64,000 bases of DNA from RUG14199 sp964629225 (GTDB taxonomy: Bacteria; Bacillota; Clostridia; Oscillospirales; CAG-272): assembly GCA_964629225.1 (NCBI GenBank), contig CAZVQC010000004.1:41103-105102 (forward strand), given 5' to 3'. Both the position numbers and the translations under genes were made by a program. Under the pieces are notes generated by a model. The model worked only from the letters and a program-made list of their open reading frames with translations. It was not told the DNA's origin and made no database searches. Below are positions 1 to 8,319 of the stretch, one piece after another; the stretch's first letter is position 1, and each line of letters begins with the position of its first letter.

Positions 1-1051
1 TAACGGAGAGAGCTGTCATAACGTCCAGATAGAGAGGCTCGCCGAGAGCGCCGGGCTCTTTCGTTCTGTCGAGAACTGCGATTTTCTTGCAGGTTGCGGG
101 GATAGCCTCAGCAAGCTTTGCGGCAACGAAAGGTCTGTACAGACGTACCTTTACGAGACCTACCTTTTCGCCCTGAGCCATCATGTAGTCGATGACCTCT
201 TCCGCTACGTCGCAGATGGAGCCCATTGCGATGATGACACGCTCTGCATCGGGAGCGCCGTAGTAGTTGAAGAGCTTGTAATCCGTGCCGATCTTGGCAT
301 TGATCTTGTCCATGTAATCCTCAACGATAGCGGGAAGAGCATCGTAGTAGGAGTTGCAAGCTTCTCTGTGCTGGAAGAAGATATCGCCGTTTTCGGCAGA
401 ACCGCGGAGAACGGGATGTTCGGGATTCAGCGCACGTGCACGGAACTCTGCGATAGCATCCTGATCTACCATTTCCTTGAGATCGTCGTAGTCCCAAGCT
501 TCGATCTTCTGGATCTCATGGGAGGTACGGAAGCCGTCAAAGAAGTTAAGGAAAGGAACTCTGCCCTTGATAGCGGAAAGGTGAGCGACAGCCGCAAGAT
601 CCATTACTTCCTGAGGATTGGACTCAGCCATCATAGCAAAGCCGGTCTGACGGCAAGCGTAGACGTCGGAATGGTCACCGAAAATGTTGAGTGCATGGGA
701 CGCAACACAACGTGCGGATACGTGGATAACGCAGGGGAGAAGTTCACCGGCGATCTTGTACATGTTGGGGATCATCAAAAGAAGACCCTGAGATGCTGTG
801 AACGTGGTGGTGAGAGCACCGGCTGCCAGTGAGCCGTGAACTGCACCTGCCGCACCTGCTTCGGATTGCATCTCAACGACTTTTACTTCGTCGTTGAAAA
901 TGTTCTTGAGACCTGTGGCAGACCAAGAGTCTGTCAGCTCAGCCATTACAGATGAGGGAGTGATGGGGTAAATTGCGGCAACTTCCGTGAACGCATACGA
1001 AGCATGCGCGGCGGCGGTGTTACCGTCCATGGAAATCTTTTTTCTAGCCAT
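1..1051 (-). CDS. nifJ: Pyruvate:ferredoxin (flavodoxin) oxidoreductase, N-terminal part (cut by window edge)
   Basis: Oxidatively decarboxylates pyruvate with CoA to acetyl-CoA and CO2, passing electrons to ferredoxin; a central enzyme of fermenting anaerobes. Only the first 350 codons lie in the window; the rest runs off the left edge. The reading starts MARKKISMDGN, with YPITPSS at 28-34. Thr31, Glu64 (in the QSEAGAAGA stretch) and Arg114 fall at exactly the positions known in the Desulfovibrio africanus enzyme to contact thiamine diphosphate and pyruvate, so this is the single-chain family and catalytically intact as far as seen. The ATG at 1051 follows an AGGAGG site at 1061-1066. A consensus-like promoter sits 85 bp upstream, so it is probably transcribed alone or as the first gene of its unit. 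Confidence 0.97.
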   Translation of the reverse strand, partial: MARKKISMDGNTAAAHASYAFTEVAAIYPITPSSVMAELTDSWSATGLKNIFNDEVKVVEMQSEAGAAGAVHGSLAAGALTTTFTASQGLLLMIPNMYKIAGELLPCVIHVSARCVASHALNIFGDHSDVYACRQTGFAMMAESNPQEVMDLAAVAHLSAIKGRVPFLNFFDGFRTSHEIQKIEAWDYDDLKEMVDQDAIAEFRARALNPEHPVLRGSAENGDIFFQHREACNSYYDALPAIVEDYMDKINAKIGTDYKLFNYYGAPDAERVIIAMGSICDVAEEVIDYMMAQGEKVGLVKVRLYRPFVAAKLAEAIPATCKKIAVLDRTKEPGALGEPLYLDVMTALSV

Positions 1052-1135
1052 GAATTTGAGTTCCTCCTGTTATGTATTTGTTTTTATTAAAAACGGTCGT
1101 AAAGCCCCTATAAAAAGGACATTCTACAATAACTA

Positions 1136-1164
1136 ATTATACCGCACTTTTCAGCTTTTGTAAA
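1136..1164 (-). promoter_or_regulatory. Promoter of nifJ
   Basis: On the minus strand TTTACA (1159-1164) and TATAAT (1136-1141) are separated by 17 bp, giving a leader of about 80 nt before the nifJ start. Read directly from sequence; the assignment to nifJ rests on position. Confidence 0.75.
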
Positions 1165-1177
1165 TATGAAAACCATT

Positions 1178-1204
1178 AAAAAAAGCCCTCAAAAGGCTTT
1201 TTTT
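1178..1204 (-). terminator. Intrinsic terminator, A/T-flanked short stem
   Basis: Seven A, GCC, a 7-nt loop, GGC and seven T form a symmetrical hairpin usable from either side. It separates the upstream minus-strand operon, whose last gene ends at 1407, from the nifJ promoter. Confidence 0.65.
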
Positions 1205-1406
1205 GTTGGTAATTTGAGCAAGAACTCCGTTTTTTTCACATTTGTGCCCCGTTTTTACCCTGCCCCAAGTCCACACTCTACAAAAACGGGCAAGCCTCGA
1301 CGTCGGTGTTCGGTGGCGTGGTAGATCGGCTATGTCGGTTGAGGGTTGCTGTCGGAGTGTCGGTGCCGATGGCGGTACGGGTCTTGGAAATGGAAGTTGG
1401 GATGTT
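1205..1406. other. Noncoding stretch between nifJ and ogg
   Basis: No supportable gene. The interval is G-rich on the plus strand with several scattered GTCGGT/TCGGTG words, and open frames across it are low-complexity. It may be an eroded sequence or a long 3' untranslated region of the ogg operon before the terminator at 1178-1204. Confidence 0.4.
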
Positions 1407-2285
1407 TTATCCGTTTTCTGCGCCGAGGTATCTTTCGTAATAGAAGAGGTACTGTTGGGCGATGCCTCTGTATTCTCCGAAGGAGGCGGCGTCGAAATCC
1501 TTTGTGAAGCGGTCTGTAAGGACTCTTTTTATCCAGACGTCCACCGGAAAGGCATCGTATCTTTCAAAGCCGAACAGCAGGCTGCAGGCGGCGACTTTTG
1601 TGCCGACTCCCTTCACCGAAAGCAGAGCAGCTTCCGCATCCTCATATTTTTCAAGGGAGGCGATGGCATCAAGGTCCACTTTTCCCGATGAGACTTTTTC
1701 GGCGGCATCCGCTATGTATTTTGCCCGAAATCCGGTCTTCAGTGCGAAGAGCTTTTCCTCCCCCGCCATTGCAAGGGCACGTGGGGCGGGGAAATCGTAT
1801 GCTCCGCCGATATCTTCCCCGAAGGTCTCGCACATGGAGGCGATGATCTTTTTTATTCTGGGAATGTTATTGTTTTGGGAGACAATGAAGGAGCAGAGGG
1901 CTTCCCATCTGTCCTGCCTCAAGATCCTGATGCCCTGTGAGGCACTTTCGGCACGGGTGATGAAGTCAAGATCCTCCGGTGCCGTCACATCCTTTTTGAT
2001 GCTTTTGCCGATGGCGGTATAATCGATATCCAAGGCGAGGTATTTCTCCCACAGAAGAAAGTCTTCCTCGGTAGCTCCTATGATGAACAGTTCTCCCGGC
2101 TCATTTTGGGCAAAGGTGACCCGTCTGCCCCTTGCGACCCCGGCAAAGGCGACCTTGTATTCCTCAAGGGAAACCGGATCAAAGCGGAAGCACTGTCCGC
2201 AGTCAAAGGTCTTGAACACCGAGAAGTCACCGGTGCCGCCGATACGGAGGGTATTGTTTTTGTCTGAGATGATATAGGGTGTCAT
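1407..2285 (-). CDS. ogg: 8-oxoguanine DNA glycosylase/AP lyase (OGG1 type)
   Basis: Base-excision repair enzyme that removes 8-oxoguanine opposite C and nicks the abasic site. The 292-aa protein begins MTPYIISDKN; a longer open frame exists, but the ATG at 2285 has a GAGG site and starts 13 bp after the mnmE stop, which fits an operon. It carries the OGG1-like N-terminal beta domain with the SQNNNI stretch, then the helix-hairpin-helix GVGTKVAAC followed by FPVD. Catalytic Lys230 and Asp249 are 19 residues apart, exactly as Lys249/Asp268 in human OGG1. Neighbour mnmE is unrelated in function, so the link is probably only co-transcription. Confidence 0.93.
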   Translation of the reverse strand: MTPYIISDKNNTLRIGGTGDFSVFKTFDCGQCFRFDPVSLEEYKVAFAGVARGRRVTFAQNEPGELFIIGATEEDFLLWEKYLALDIDYTAIGKSIKKDVTAPEDLDFITRAESASQGIRILRQDRWEALCSFIVSQNNNIPRIKKIIASMCETFGEDIGGAYDFPAPRALAMAGEEKLFALKTGFRAKYIADAAEKVSSGKVDLDAIASLEKYEDAEAALLSVKGVGTKVAACSLLFGFERYDAFPVDVWIKRVLTDRFTKDFDAASFGEYRGIAQQYLFYYERYLGAENG

Positions 2286-2298
2286 TTCTGCCTCTTTC

Positions 2299-3690
2299 TT
2301 ATTTTCCAACACAGAAACGGCTGAATATGGATGATATGATATCCTCCGAAACGTCTTTGCCGTCCACCATTCTGACTTCGCTGAGGGCATCCTCGCAAAG
2401 CACCCCCACTGCATCCAGCGCCTCGTCCCTCTCAAGGGCGCCCTTCGCCTCAAGGAGAAGCTCCGCCGCTCTGTCAAGGGATGCCTTTTGGAGGCTGTCC
2501 CATATCAGCGCATCGTTTGAGAGGGACAGTCTTTCGCTGTTGAAAAGGGATGATATCGTGCTTTTGAGGTCTTCAAGTCCGGTCTTTTTCTCTGCGGAGA
2601 GCGAGACGGTATTTTCAAAGGTGTCGGCAAGAAAGGTAAGGTCTTTTTCCCCAAGAGCCGAGTCAAGGTCGGACTTATTGATGATGCAGATCTTCTCGCA
2701 GTCAAGTTTTTTTGTTTTTTTCGCAAATGCTTTTTCCTCAAGTGTCAAGGGACATGATGCATCCGCAACGAACAGTATCAGCTCCGCATTTTCTATTTTT
2801 TCAATTGCCCGCTCAATTCCTATCTTTTCAACGGTATCATCGGAATCGTGAAGCCCTGCGGTATCGGCAAGCCTCAAGGTGACTCCTCCCACGTCGGCGG
2901 TGTCCTCAAGGATATCTCTCGTAGTACCGGCAACGGAGGTGACGATTGCCCTATCCTCCCCCAAAAGCAGATTGTAAAGGGAGCTTTTTCCCGCATTGGG
3001 CTTTCCGCAGATGACAGTCCTCACCCCTTCGGAGACCGCTTTGCCTGTCTTGTAGGTGTCGCTTAACTTTTTAATGTTTTTCAGTGTCTCCGAGACGGCA
3101 TCACAGATGGTCCTCTCGCCCTCGTCGCCCACGTCCTCTTCGGGATAATCTATTGCCGCATAAAGCGCTGTCATGGCATCGAAGAGCTTTGATGAGATAT
3201 CCGCAAGGCGGCTTGAGAGATTTCCCCTCACTGCCCCTGCCGCAAGCTCCGCACGGCTCTTCGTGTCCGCATCGATGAGTTTTCCCACAGCCTCTGCCTC
3301 GGTGAGAGTCATTTTTCCGTTGACGAAGGCTCGGCGGGTAAATTCACCCGGGCCCGCAGGCTCCGCTCCCGCCGCAAATACTGCGGACAGCACCTCCCCC
3401 GTCACATAGATGCCGCCGTGACAGGACAGTTCCGCCATGGACTCTCCGGTGAAGGATCTCCCCTCTCCGTAGAGCACGCATATGCCGGAGTCGATGGGCG
3501 CTCCGTCTTTGATGATATCTCCGTAGACCGCAGTGCGAAGGGGGATATCACGCTTTTTATTCTTCGGTTTGAAGCATTTTTCAACTATTCGCCCCGTATC
3601 GGGGCCGCTTATTCTGATGACGGATATGCCGCCCTTGCCGTGGGGGGTTGAAACGGCGGCTACCGTTGCGAAGGGATCCTTGACGTACAA
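2299..3690 (-). CDS. mnmE: tRNA modification GTPase MnmE (TrmE)
   Basis: With MnmG it installs the (carboxymethyl)aminomethyl group at C5 of wobble uridine in certain tRNAs, using tetrahydrofolate-bound C1. The 463 aa match family length. Seen: an N-terminal folate-binding domain (about 1-120), helical domain, and a Ras-like G domain inserted near 220-380 with G1 GKPNAGKS (229-236), G2 TTRD (256-259), G3 DTAG (276-279) and G4 NKSD (338-341). It ends in FCVGK, the C-I/V-G-K motif whose Cys is required for modification. The start is TTG at 3690, preceded by AGAGGTG. It lies 13 bp after the RNHCP gene and 13 bp before ogg. MnmG is not in the window. Confidence 0.97.
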   Translation of the reverse strand: MYVKDPFATVAAVSTPHGKGGISVIRISGPDTGRIVEKCFKPKNKKRDIPLRTAVYGDIIKDGAPIDSGICVLYGEGRSFTGESMAELSCHGGIYVTGEVLSAVFAAGAEPAGPGEFTRRAFVNGKMTLTEAEAVGKLIDADTKSRAELAAGAVRGNLSSRLADISSKLFDAMTALYAAIDYPEEDVGDEGERTICDAVSETLKNIKKLSDTYKTGKAVSEGVRTVICGKPNAGKSSLYNLLLGEDRAIVTSVAGTTRDILEDTADVGGVTLRLADTAGLHDSDDTVEKIGIERAIEKIENAELILFVADASCPLTLEEKAFAKKTKKLDCEKICIINKSDLDSALGEKDLTFLADTFENTVSLSAEKKTGLEDLKSTISSLFNSERLSLSNDALIWDSLQKASLDRAAELLLEAKGALERDEALDAVGVLCEDALSEVRMVDGKDVSEDIISSIFSRFCVGK

Positions 3691-3703
3691 TTGGCACCTC
3701 TCA

Positions 3704-4021
3704 TCAATAATCGTGGTTTCCGGTGAGTTTTATTATCTTCGAAATATTGTCATCTTTTGCGGCCTTGTTGCGCCGTATCTCGCCGCAGCTTTCACATTTG
3801 TGGATGATGACGTAGCCCTTTTGGGGGGATACGTCCGCTCCCACCGGTCGGAGGAGTCCTCCGCAGTCCGATGCCCTATCTCCGGGGAAGACGTCCAAAT
3901 GGAGAGACCATAGGCAATAAGGACAGTGGTTCCTCGATGTGTAGCCCAAGGGTGAGACCTCTCTTTTGCAATGGGCGCAGACGAAGCCGCTGTCGTTTTT
4001 GGTGAATTTCTTCTGTTCCAT
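3704..4021 (-). CDS. RNHCP-domain zinc-binding protein
   Basis: Small soluble protein of 105 aa with the signature RNHCPYC (30-36). It has further Cys pairs at 15/18 and 76/79 plus Cys53, so one or two zinc sites are likely. RNHCP proteins are widespread in Firmicutes and of unknown biochemical role; nucleic-acid binding is often supposed but is inference. An upstream in-frame ATG would add 11-15 Lys/Arg-rich residues; I prefer ATG 4021 (MEQKKFTKND) because the family begins close to this point. It is the first gene of the RNHCP-mnmE-ogg group. Confidence 0.8.
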   Translation of the reverse strand: MEQKKFTKNDSGFVCAHCKREVSPLGYTSRNHCPYCLWSLHLDVFPGDRASDCGGLLRPVGADVSPQKGYVIIHKCESCGEIRRNKAAKDDNISKIIKLTGNHDY

Positions 4022-4109
4022 TTTGTTTTTCTTTCTTTTTTCCTTTTCGCGCATGATCCTTTGCAACTTGGGAAAAATGATCTTGATCTGATATTTTGGG
4101 GGTCTTAAA

Positions 4110-4427
4110 ATGAATACTGTAAAAATGGCGGTGAGCCTTTTGATCCTTTTCCTTTCCTTCTCGCTGCTGTCATTATTTCCGGTTTGTGCGTCGCCGGACG
4201 GTGTCTCGGTGGACGGCGGGGAGGAGATCTCCTCCTATGGTGACATTGCCGCAAGCGGAGAGGCGGGGCGCCGAGCGGTGTCTACAGTCGTGGATGAGCC
4301 CGACCTTCGATTCAAGTGCTTTGTGGTGCTTTTGATGTTAATATCCATCGGTTGCATAGTCACTTTATTCTCCGTGGCAAATGAGGATACGGTGACAGTC
4401 AGAAGCGTTGGAGGGTCTCGATCATAA
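4110..4427 (+). CDS. Small secreted or membrane protein, unknown function
   Basis: A 105-aa frame not recognised as any family. Residues 1-27 form a classic signal peptide (MNTVKMAVSLL then a long hydrophobic run ending VCAS), followed by an acidic, serine-rich spacer. A second hydrophobic helix lies at about 68-88 (CFVVLLMLIS core), then a short polar tail. A GGGGGT sequence sits 7-8 bp before the ATG. It is the only supportable gene in 4022-4398, and its last 29 bp overlap the 3' end of pncC on the opposite strand. Topology suggests a small extracytoplasmic loop tethered by one helix. Without a homologue the call rests on signal-peptide architecture alone. Confidence 0.5.
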   Translation: MNTVKMAVSLLILFLSFSLLSLFPVCASPDGVSVDGGEEISSYGDIAASGEAGRRAVSTVVDEPDLRFKCFVVLLMLISIGCIVTLFSVANEDTVTVRSVGGSRS

Positions 4428-4899
4428 GAGCCATGGCCCGCTCTGCGGTCATGTGGCGGATAGCATCTCTTGAATGCTCCGCACCGAAGTGCTCCGTCAG
4501 TGCGAAGGCACCCTTTGGATGGGCGATGCCGAAGCAGACCGTTCCCACGGGCTTTTCGGTACTTCCTCCGGTGGGACCTGCGATGCCGGTGACGGATACG
4601 GAAATGTCCGCACCGGTGAGCTCTCTCACTCCGGTGCACATTTCAAGCGCAGTCTCCTCGGAGACCGCTCCGTGCTTTTCAAGAGTCTCATGGGACACGC
4701 CCAAGACCTTTTCTTTAACGTGGTTGGAATAGGAGACTACTCCGCCGGCTATCACGTCGGAGGAACCGGGAACGTCTGTCAGCATCTTGGAGATGAGGCC
4801 TCCGGTGCAGCTTTCCGCAAAGGACGCGAAATACCCATTTTTTCGAAGGGCGAGTATTGTTTTTTTCGCAAGTGGGCTTTCAAATTCGATATTTTCCAT
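4399..4899 (-). CDS. pncC: Nicotinamide-nucleotide amidase, CinA C-terminal family
   Basis: Deamidates nicotinamide mononucleotide to nicotinate mononucleotide, recycling NAD breakdown products. The 166-aa protein is the stand-alone C-terminal domain of CinA without the N-terminal molybdopterin-binding-like domain. Hallmarks are AESCTGG near 28-34, the GVVSYSN segment, AVSEETA, and GIAGPTGG, then GTVCFGIA. The start is ATG 4899 (MENIEFESP) directly after GGAGGCGCACC; an upstream in-frame ATG lacks a ribosome site. Its own strong promoter lies 25 bp upstream, so it is probably monocistronic. Confidence 0.94.
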   Translation of the reverse strand: MENIEFESPLAKKTILALRKNGYFASFAESCTGGLISKMLTDVPGSSDVIAGGVVSYSNHVKEKVLGVSHETLEKHGAVSEETALEMCTGVRELTGADISVSVTGIAGPTGGSTEKPVGTVCFGIAHPKGAFALTEHFGAEHSRDAIRHMTAERAMALMIETLQRF

Positions 4900-4923
4900 G
4901 GTGCGCCTCCTTTTTCGATAATT

Positions 4924-4951
4924 ATTATAACACACTGACTTGAAAAGTCAA
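4924..4951 (-). promoter_or_regulatory. Promoter of pncC
   Basis: Minus-strand TTGACT (4946-4951) and TATAAT (4924-4929) with a 16-bp spacer, just upstream of the pncC ribosome site. Confidence 0.8.
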
Positions 4952-4967
4952 GACGGCACGGGGCCGT

Positions 4968-5001
4968 AAAAAAGATCGGCAGTCTGTGCGCCGATCTTTT
5001 T
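4968..5001 (-). terminator. Intrinsic terminator after nrdG
   Basis: Stem AAAGATCGGC/GCCGATCTTT with a 9-nt loop and T runs on both strands. It begins a few bases after the nrdG stop and can work in either direction. Confidence 0.85.
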
Positions 5002-5007
5002 GCCGTA

Positions 5008-5694
5008 TTACTCCATTCCCCGCAGCTCTGCATGGGGTATTCCCGTCCTTGCCGCCGCAAGGAGAGCCGTCATTTCTTCTTTTGAAAAGGGAGCTCCGAA
5101 GGACAGGATGTCTCCCGAATCCTTGAACTGTTGAATGAAATAACGGTCCACCTGTCCCAGCCACCGTCCTATGGCGATAAAATCCGAAAAGGAGTGGATC
5201 CCTTTAACGGCGGTGGTGCGAAATTCGTATTCCACCCCGCTGTTTTTTATCATTTCAACGGAACGCTCTATCCTTTTTACGTCCACGTCCGTTCCCACGG
5301 CTCTTGAGTAGCCCTCCCTTGAGGACTTGATGTCCATTGCAACATAGTCCGCAAGTCCGGTATCAAGTATTCCCTCAAGCACTTCCGGCAGGTATCCGTT
5401 AGTGTCCAGCTTCGTTTTGAATCCCAGATCCTTGACCTTCTTCAGAAAAGCGGGCAGATCCTTTTGCAAGGTGGGCTCCCCTCCGGTAACGGCGACTCCT
5501 TTTAGGATGCCGTGCCTTGATGAAAGAAACTTGAAGAACTCCTCCTCCGTCACCGTCTCCTCCGCTTCAAGCGTGACAAGAGAAGCGTTGTGACAGAAGG
5601 GACAGCGGAAATTACAGCCGGGGGTAAAGACCGTGCAGGCGGTATGACCAGGAAAGTCAAGAAGTGTCAGTTTTTGCAGTCCGTCGATCTTCAC
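5008..5694 (-). CDS. nrdG: Anaerobic ribonucleotide reductase activase (radical SAM)
   Basis: Uses S-adenosylmethionine and a 4Fe-4S cluster to generate the glycyl radical on NrdD. The 228 aa begin MKIDGLQKLTLLDFPG. The cluster-binding CxxxCxxC is C27-N-F-R-C31-P-F-C34, followed by HNASLV, and AVTGGEPTL is the SAM-binding GGE motif. The length and LLDFPG start match the NrdG variant that partners with the NrdD subtype present here at 9306-11666. The start codon is GTG at 5694 after AGAGGGTCAC. It lies 9 bp after cysS, so activase and reductase are in the same direction but separated by cysS, a protease gene and trxB. Confidence 0.93.
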   Translation of the reverse strand: MKIDGLQKLTLLDFPGHTACTVFTPGCNFRCPFCHNASLVTLEAEETVTEEEFFKFLSSRHGILKGVAVTGGEPTLQKDLPAFLKKVKDLGFKTKLDTNGYLPEVLEGILDTGLADYVAMDIKSSREGYSRAVGTDVDVKRIERSVEMIKNSGVEYEFRTTAVKGIHSFSDFIAIGRWLGQVDRYFIQQFKDSGDILSFGAPFSKEEMTALLAAARTGIPHAELRGME

Positions 5695-5703
5695 GTGACC
5701 CTC

Positions 5704-7149
5704 TTATCTTACGGTAAATACCGTTCCGTTCGGAGTGTCGGTAATGTCGACGCCCATTTCGGAGAGCTCGTTTCTGATGGCATCCGCTGTGGCAAAATCG
5801 CGCGCCTTCTTAGCTTCCGTGCGACGGGCGATCATATCTTCGATCCTGATGGTGAATTCGTCCTTTTCTGCGACGGGAACTTCCTTTGCGGCTGATTTCT
5901 CGGCCTGCTTCTCTTTCAGCCTATTTGCCGCCTCAAACAGCCCCAGAGACATGACTTTTTCGTAGTCTTTGAGGAGAGCCGTCTTCGTTGCTCCGTTTGT
6001 CTTCGCTTTGAAGACGTTATAGATCTCGGTGATGCCGTTGGAGGTGTTAAGGTCTCCGCCGAGAGCTTTTTGGAACTTCGCCTTGTATTCATCGAATACC
6101 GCACTGTCCACCTCTCCGTCATTCTCGTTGACAGCCGCTAATTTTGCCACTATCTTATTGTAGGCTACCGCAGCGTTGTCAAGAGCTTCCCAGGAGAATA
6201 CAAGGGACTTTCTGTAGTGCGATTGGAGGCAGAAGAGACGGTAGACGAGGGGATCGTAGCCCTTTTCCTCAAGGAGAGATACCGTCAGGAATTCTCCCTT
6301 CGATTTGCTCATCTTACCGGAGTTGGTATTCAAGTGGAGCACGTGGAACCACTGAGGGCACCAGGGGTGACCCAGATATGCTTCGCTCTGGGCGATCTCA
6401 TTGGTGTGGTGGGGAAATGCGTTGTCGATACCGCCGCAGTGGAGGTCGAGATACTCACCGAGATTTTTGACGCTGATGGCGGAGCATTCGATGTGCCATC
6501 CGGGATAGCCCACTCCCCAAGGAGAGTCCCACTTGAGTTCCTGATCGTCGAATTTGGATTTTGTGAACCAGAGAACAAAGTCAGTCTTGTTCTTTTTGTT
6601 TCCGTCCGCTTCGACTCCCTCGCGAACGCCCACTTCAAGGTCGTCTGCGTTGTGGTTGCCGAAAACGTAGTAGTTTTCGAGCTTTGACGTGTCAAAGTAG
6701 ACGTTGCCTCCGGAGAGGTATGCGTAGCCCTTTTCCACCAAGGTCTCTATCATTTTTATGAAGTCCTCGATGCAGCTCGTTGCGGGAACTACCGTGTCGG
6801 GCTTTCTGATATTGAGTTTTTCACAGTCTGCGAAAAAAGCATCGGTGTAGTATTTCGCTATTTCCATTACCGTTTTATGCTCTCTCTTTGCCCCTTTGAG
6901 CATCTTGTCCTCGCCCGTGTCCGCATCGCTGGTGAGATGTCCCACGTCGGTGATGTTCATGACACGGTCCACTCGGTTGCCCTCGTATCTCAGGTATTTT
7001 TCCAGCACGTCTTCCATGATGTAGGAGCGCAGATTTCCTATGTGGGCAAAATGGTAGACGGTGGGACCGCAGGTGTACATCGTCACCCGGCCCGGCTCGT
7101 GAGTAACTAATTCATCTGCCTTGTGAGTCAGCGTGTTGTAAAGTCTCAT
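5704..7149 (-). CDS. cysS: Cysteine--tRNA ligase
   Basis: Class I aminoacyl-tRNA synthetase charging tRNA-Cys. The 481-aa length is typical. Seen: CGPTVYHFAHIGN with zinc ligand Cys27 and HIGN at 36-39, zinc ligand region HIECSA (220-224) and the PHHTNE segment, and KMSKSK (279-284). A C-terminal DALR-type helical domain begins near 340, with a lysine-rich segment around 400-430. I looked for a T-box leader in the 111 bp upstream and found none, so it is probably read through from the CPBP gene. Confidence 0.98.
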   Translation of the reverse strand: MRLYNTLTHKADELVTHEPGRVTMYTCGPTVYHFAHIGNLRSYIMEDVLEKYLRYEGNRVDRVMNITDVGHLTSDADTGEDKMLKGAKREHKTVMEIAKYYTDAFFADCEKLNIRKPDTVVPATSCIEDFIKMIETLVEKGYAYLSGGNVYFDTSKLENYYVFGNHNADDLEVGVREGVEADGNKKNKTDFVLWFTKSKFDDQELKWDSPWGVGYPGWHIECSAISVKNLGEYLDLHCGGIDNAFPHHTNEIAQSEAYLGHPWCPQWFHVLHLNTNSGKMSKSKGEFLTVSLLEEKGYDPLVYRLFCLQSHYRKSLVFSWEALDNAAVAYNKIVAKLAAVNENDGEVDSAVFDEYKAKFQKALGGDLNTSNGITEIYNVFKAKTNGATKTALLKDYEKVMSLGLFEAANRLKEKQAEKSAAKEVPVAEKDEFTIRIEDMIARRTEAKKARDFATADAIRNELSEMGVDITDTPNGTVFTVR

Positions 7150-7206
7150 TCTTTTATCTCCCTGTTTTTGTCTTAGTTCTGTTTTTGTTTTTTTGTTAGC
7201 AACTGC

Positions 7207-7232
7207 ATCCCGATCGCTTCGGCGTTCGGGAT
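7207..7232. repeat. Hairpin in the cysS upstream gap
   Basis: ATCCCGA and TCGGGAT are perfect inverted arms around a 12-nt centre that can pair further (CGC/GCG). It has no adjacent T run, so it is not a good terminator; it may be a processing or stability hairpin between the CPBP gene and cysS. Confidence 0.45.
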
Positions 7233-7260
7233 CGGCGCAGTCCGCACGGTATGAAGCCGA

Positions 7261-8217
7261 TCAAAACGGCCTTGTGCAGCCGCCCGGCAAAGAAGCGAAA
7301 TACTGTCTCGGTGTTGCCGCCTTCTTATTTCGGTATTTTATGATCACGAGGGCAAAGCATCCAGCAGAAACAGCAGCCGATAGCGCAAAGGCGATGAGAA
7401 GCAGGAGGGGTATCTCCGACATCATAGCCACAAGATAGCTTCCCGCATTGAAGCCGAAGTGGACGAGCATCGGTGCGATCACCGAGTCGCTCTCGTCATA
7501 GATCAGCGCAAGCACCGCGCCCACCAAGGACGTGAAGATGAAGGAGAGTACGTTTCCGTGGGCAAGTCCGAATACCGCGGCGGAAATAATGACAGCCGCA
7601 TACTTGGGCATTATCCGCCTCAGTTTTCCAAAGCAAGCGGCACGGAAGATCAGCTCCTCAACTATCGGAGCGCAGACGGCGGTCGTAATGAAATTGATGA
7701 TGGGGTCTGCGTTTTCAAGATACTTGTAGGTGTCGTTGTAATTTTGGATGATCGTATCGGGAAACGGGATGAACGCCATTCCGATGGAGATGAAATAGTT
7801 CAGCGCCACGCCCAAAAGGATAAGCACCGGTATCATTCCCGGAAGGGAAAAGCGGAGTCCGATCTCCTCTTTCAGATCTTTTTTTCTTATCAAGCCGAAC
7901 CACAAAAAGACCGCACCTGTGGCAATGACCGCACATATGATCGAAATATGTCCCGTGTAGGAGAGTAGCAGCTCCGTAAGCTGATCCGGATCCGAATAAA
8001 CAGAGCCCTTCGCCATTTCAACGGCGTAGATGATCACCGTAGCGGCGATCGATACGACGTATTGGATGACCGTGTAGAGAAGGACGAACGCAATGCTTTG
8101 GAAAAAGCCGAGAACTATCCTTCCAAAGGACGGATACTTCGGCACGGTATTGCCGCAATAACAGCAGAATCTGCAATTGTCCGAAAGAATACTGCCGCAT
8201 CTCTTGCATTTTTTCAT
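7261..8217 (-). CDS. CPBP-family intramembrane metalloprotease with N-terminal zinc ribbon
   Basis: Integral-membrane glutamic/metallo-protease of the Rce1/CPBP (Abi) superfamily; bacterial substrates are mostly unknown, though some mature peptides or give bacteriocin self-immunity. The 318-aa protein opens with a zinc ribbon (C4-C7 and C18-C21), then about eight membrane helices. Family motifs are EELIFR (187-192), FGLAHGN with His220, and HFGFNAG with His253/Asn257. The ribbon resembles those in the three-gene operon at 39756-41018. It has its own promoter (8252-8280) and probably feeds transcription into cysS. No bacteriocin gene is adjacent. Confidence 0.9.
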   Translation of the reverse strand: MKKCKRCGSILSDNCRFCCYCGNTVPKYPSFGRIVLGFFQSIAFVLLYTVIQYVVSIAATVIIYAVEMAKGSVYSDPDQLTELLLSYTGHISIICAVIATGAVFLWFGLIRKKDLKEEIGLRFSLPGMIPVLILLGVALNYFISIGMAFIPFPDTIIQNYNDTYKYLENADPIINFITTAVCAPIVEELIFRAACFGKLRRIMPKYAAVIISAAVFGLAHGNVLSFIFTSLVGAVLALIYDESDSVIAPMLVHFGFNAGSYLVAMMSEIPLLLLIAFALSAAVSAGCFALVIIKYRNKKAATPRQYFASLPGGCTRPF

Positions 8218-8251
8218 GTCACTACCTCCATTCTGCCATCGGTCTCAAGTT

Positions 8252-8280
8252 ATTATATAACAGCGAATCAAAAATTACAA
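8252..8280 (-). promoter_or_regulatory. Promoter of the CPBP protease gene
   Basis: Minus-strand TTGTAA (8275-8280), 17-bp spacer, TATAAT (8252-8257), 35 bp before the start codon. Confidence 0.75.
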
Positions 8281-8319
8281 TACCATCTTTGAAAATCAAA
8301 GCATCGAATGGGAAGAAAG

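Noticed and set aside
7150..7260. Possible T-box leader upstream of cysS
   Set aside because: No T-box core, specifier loop or terminator/antiterminator pair could be found in the 111 bp.
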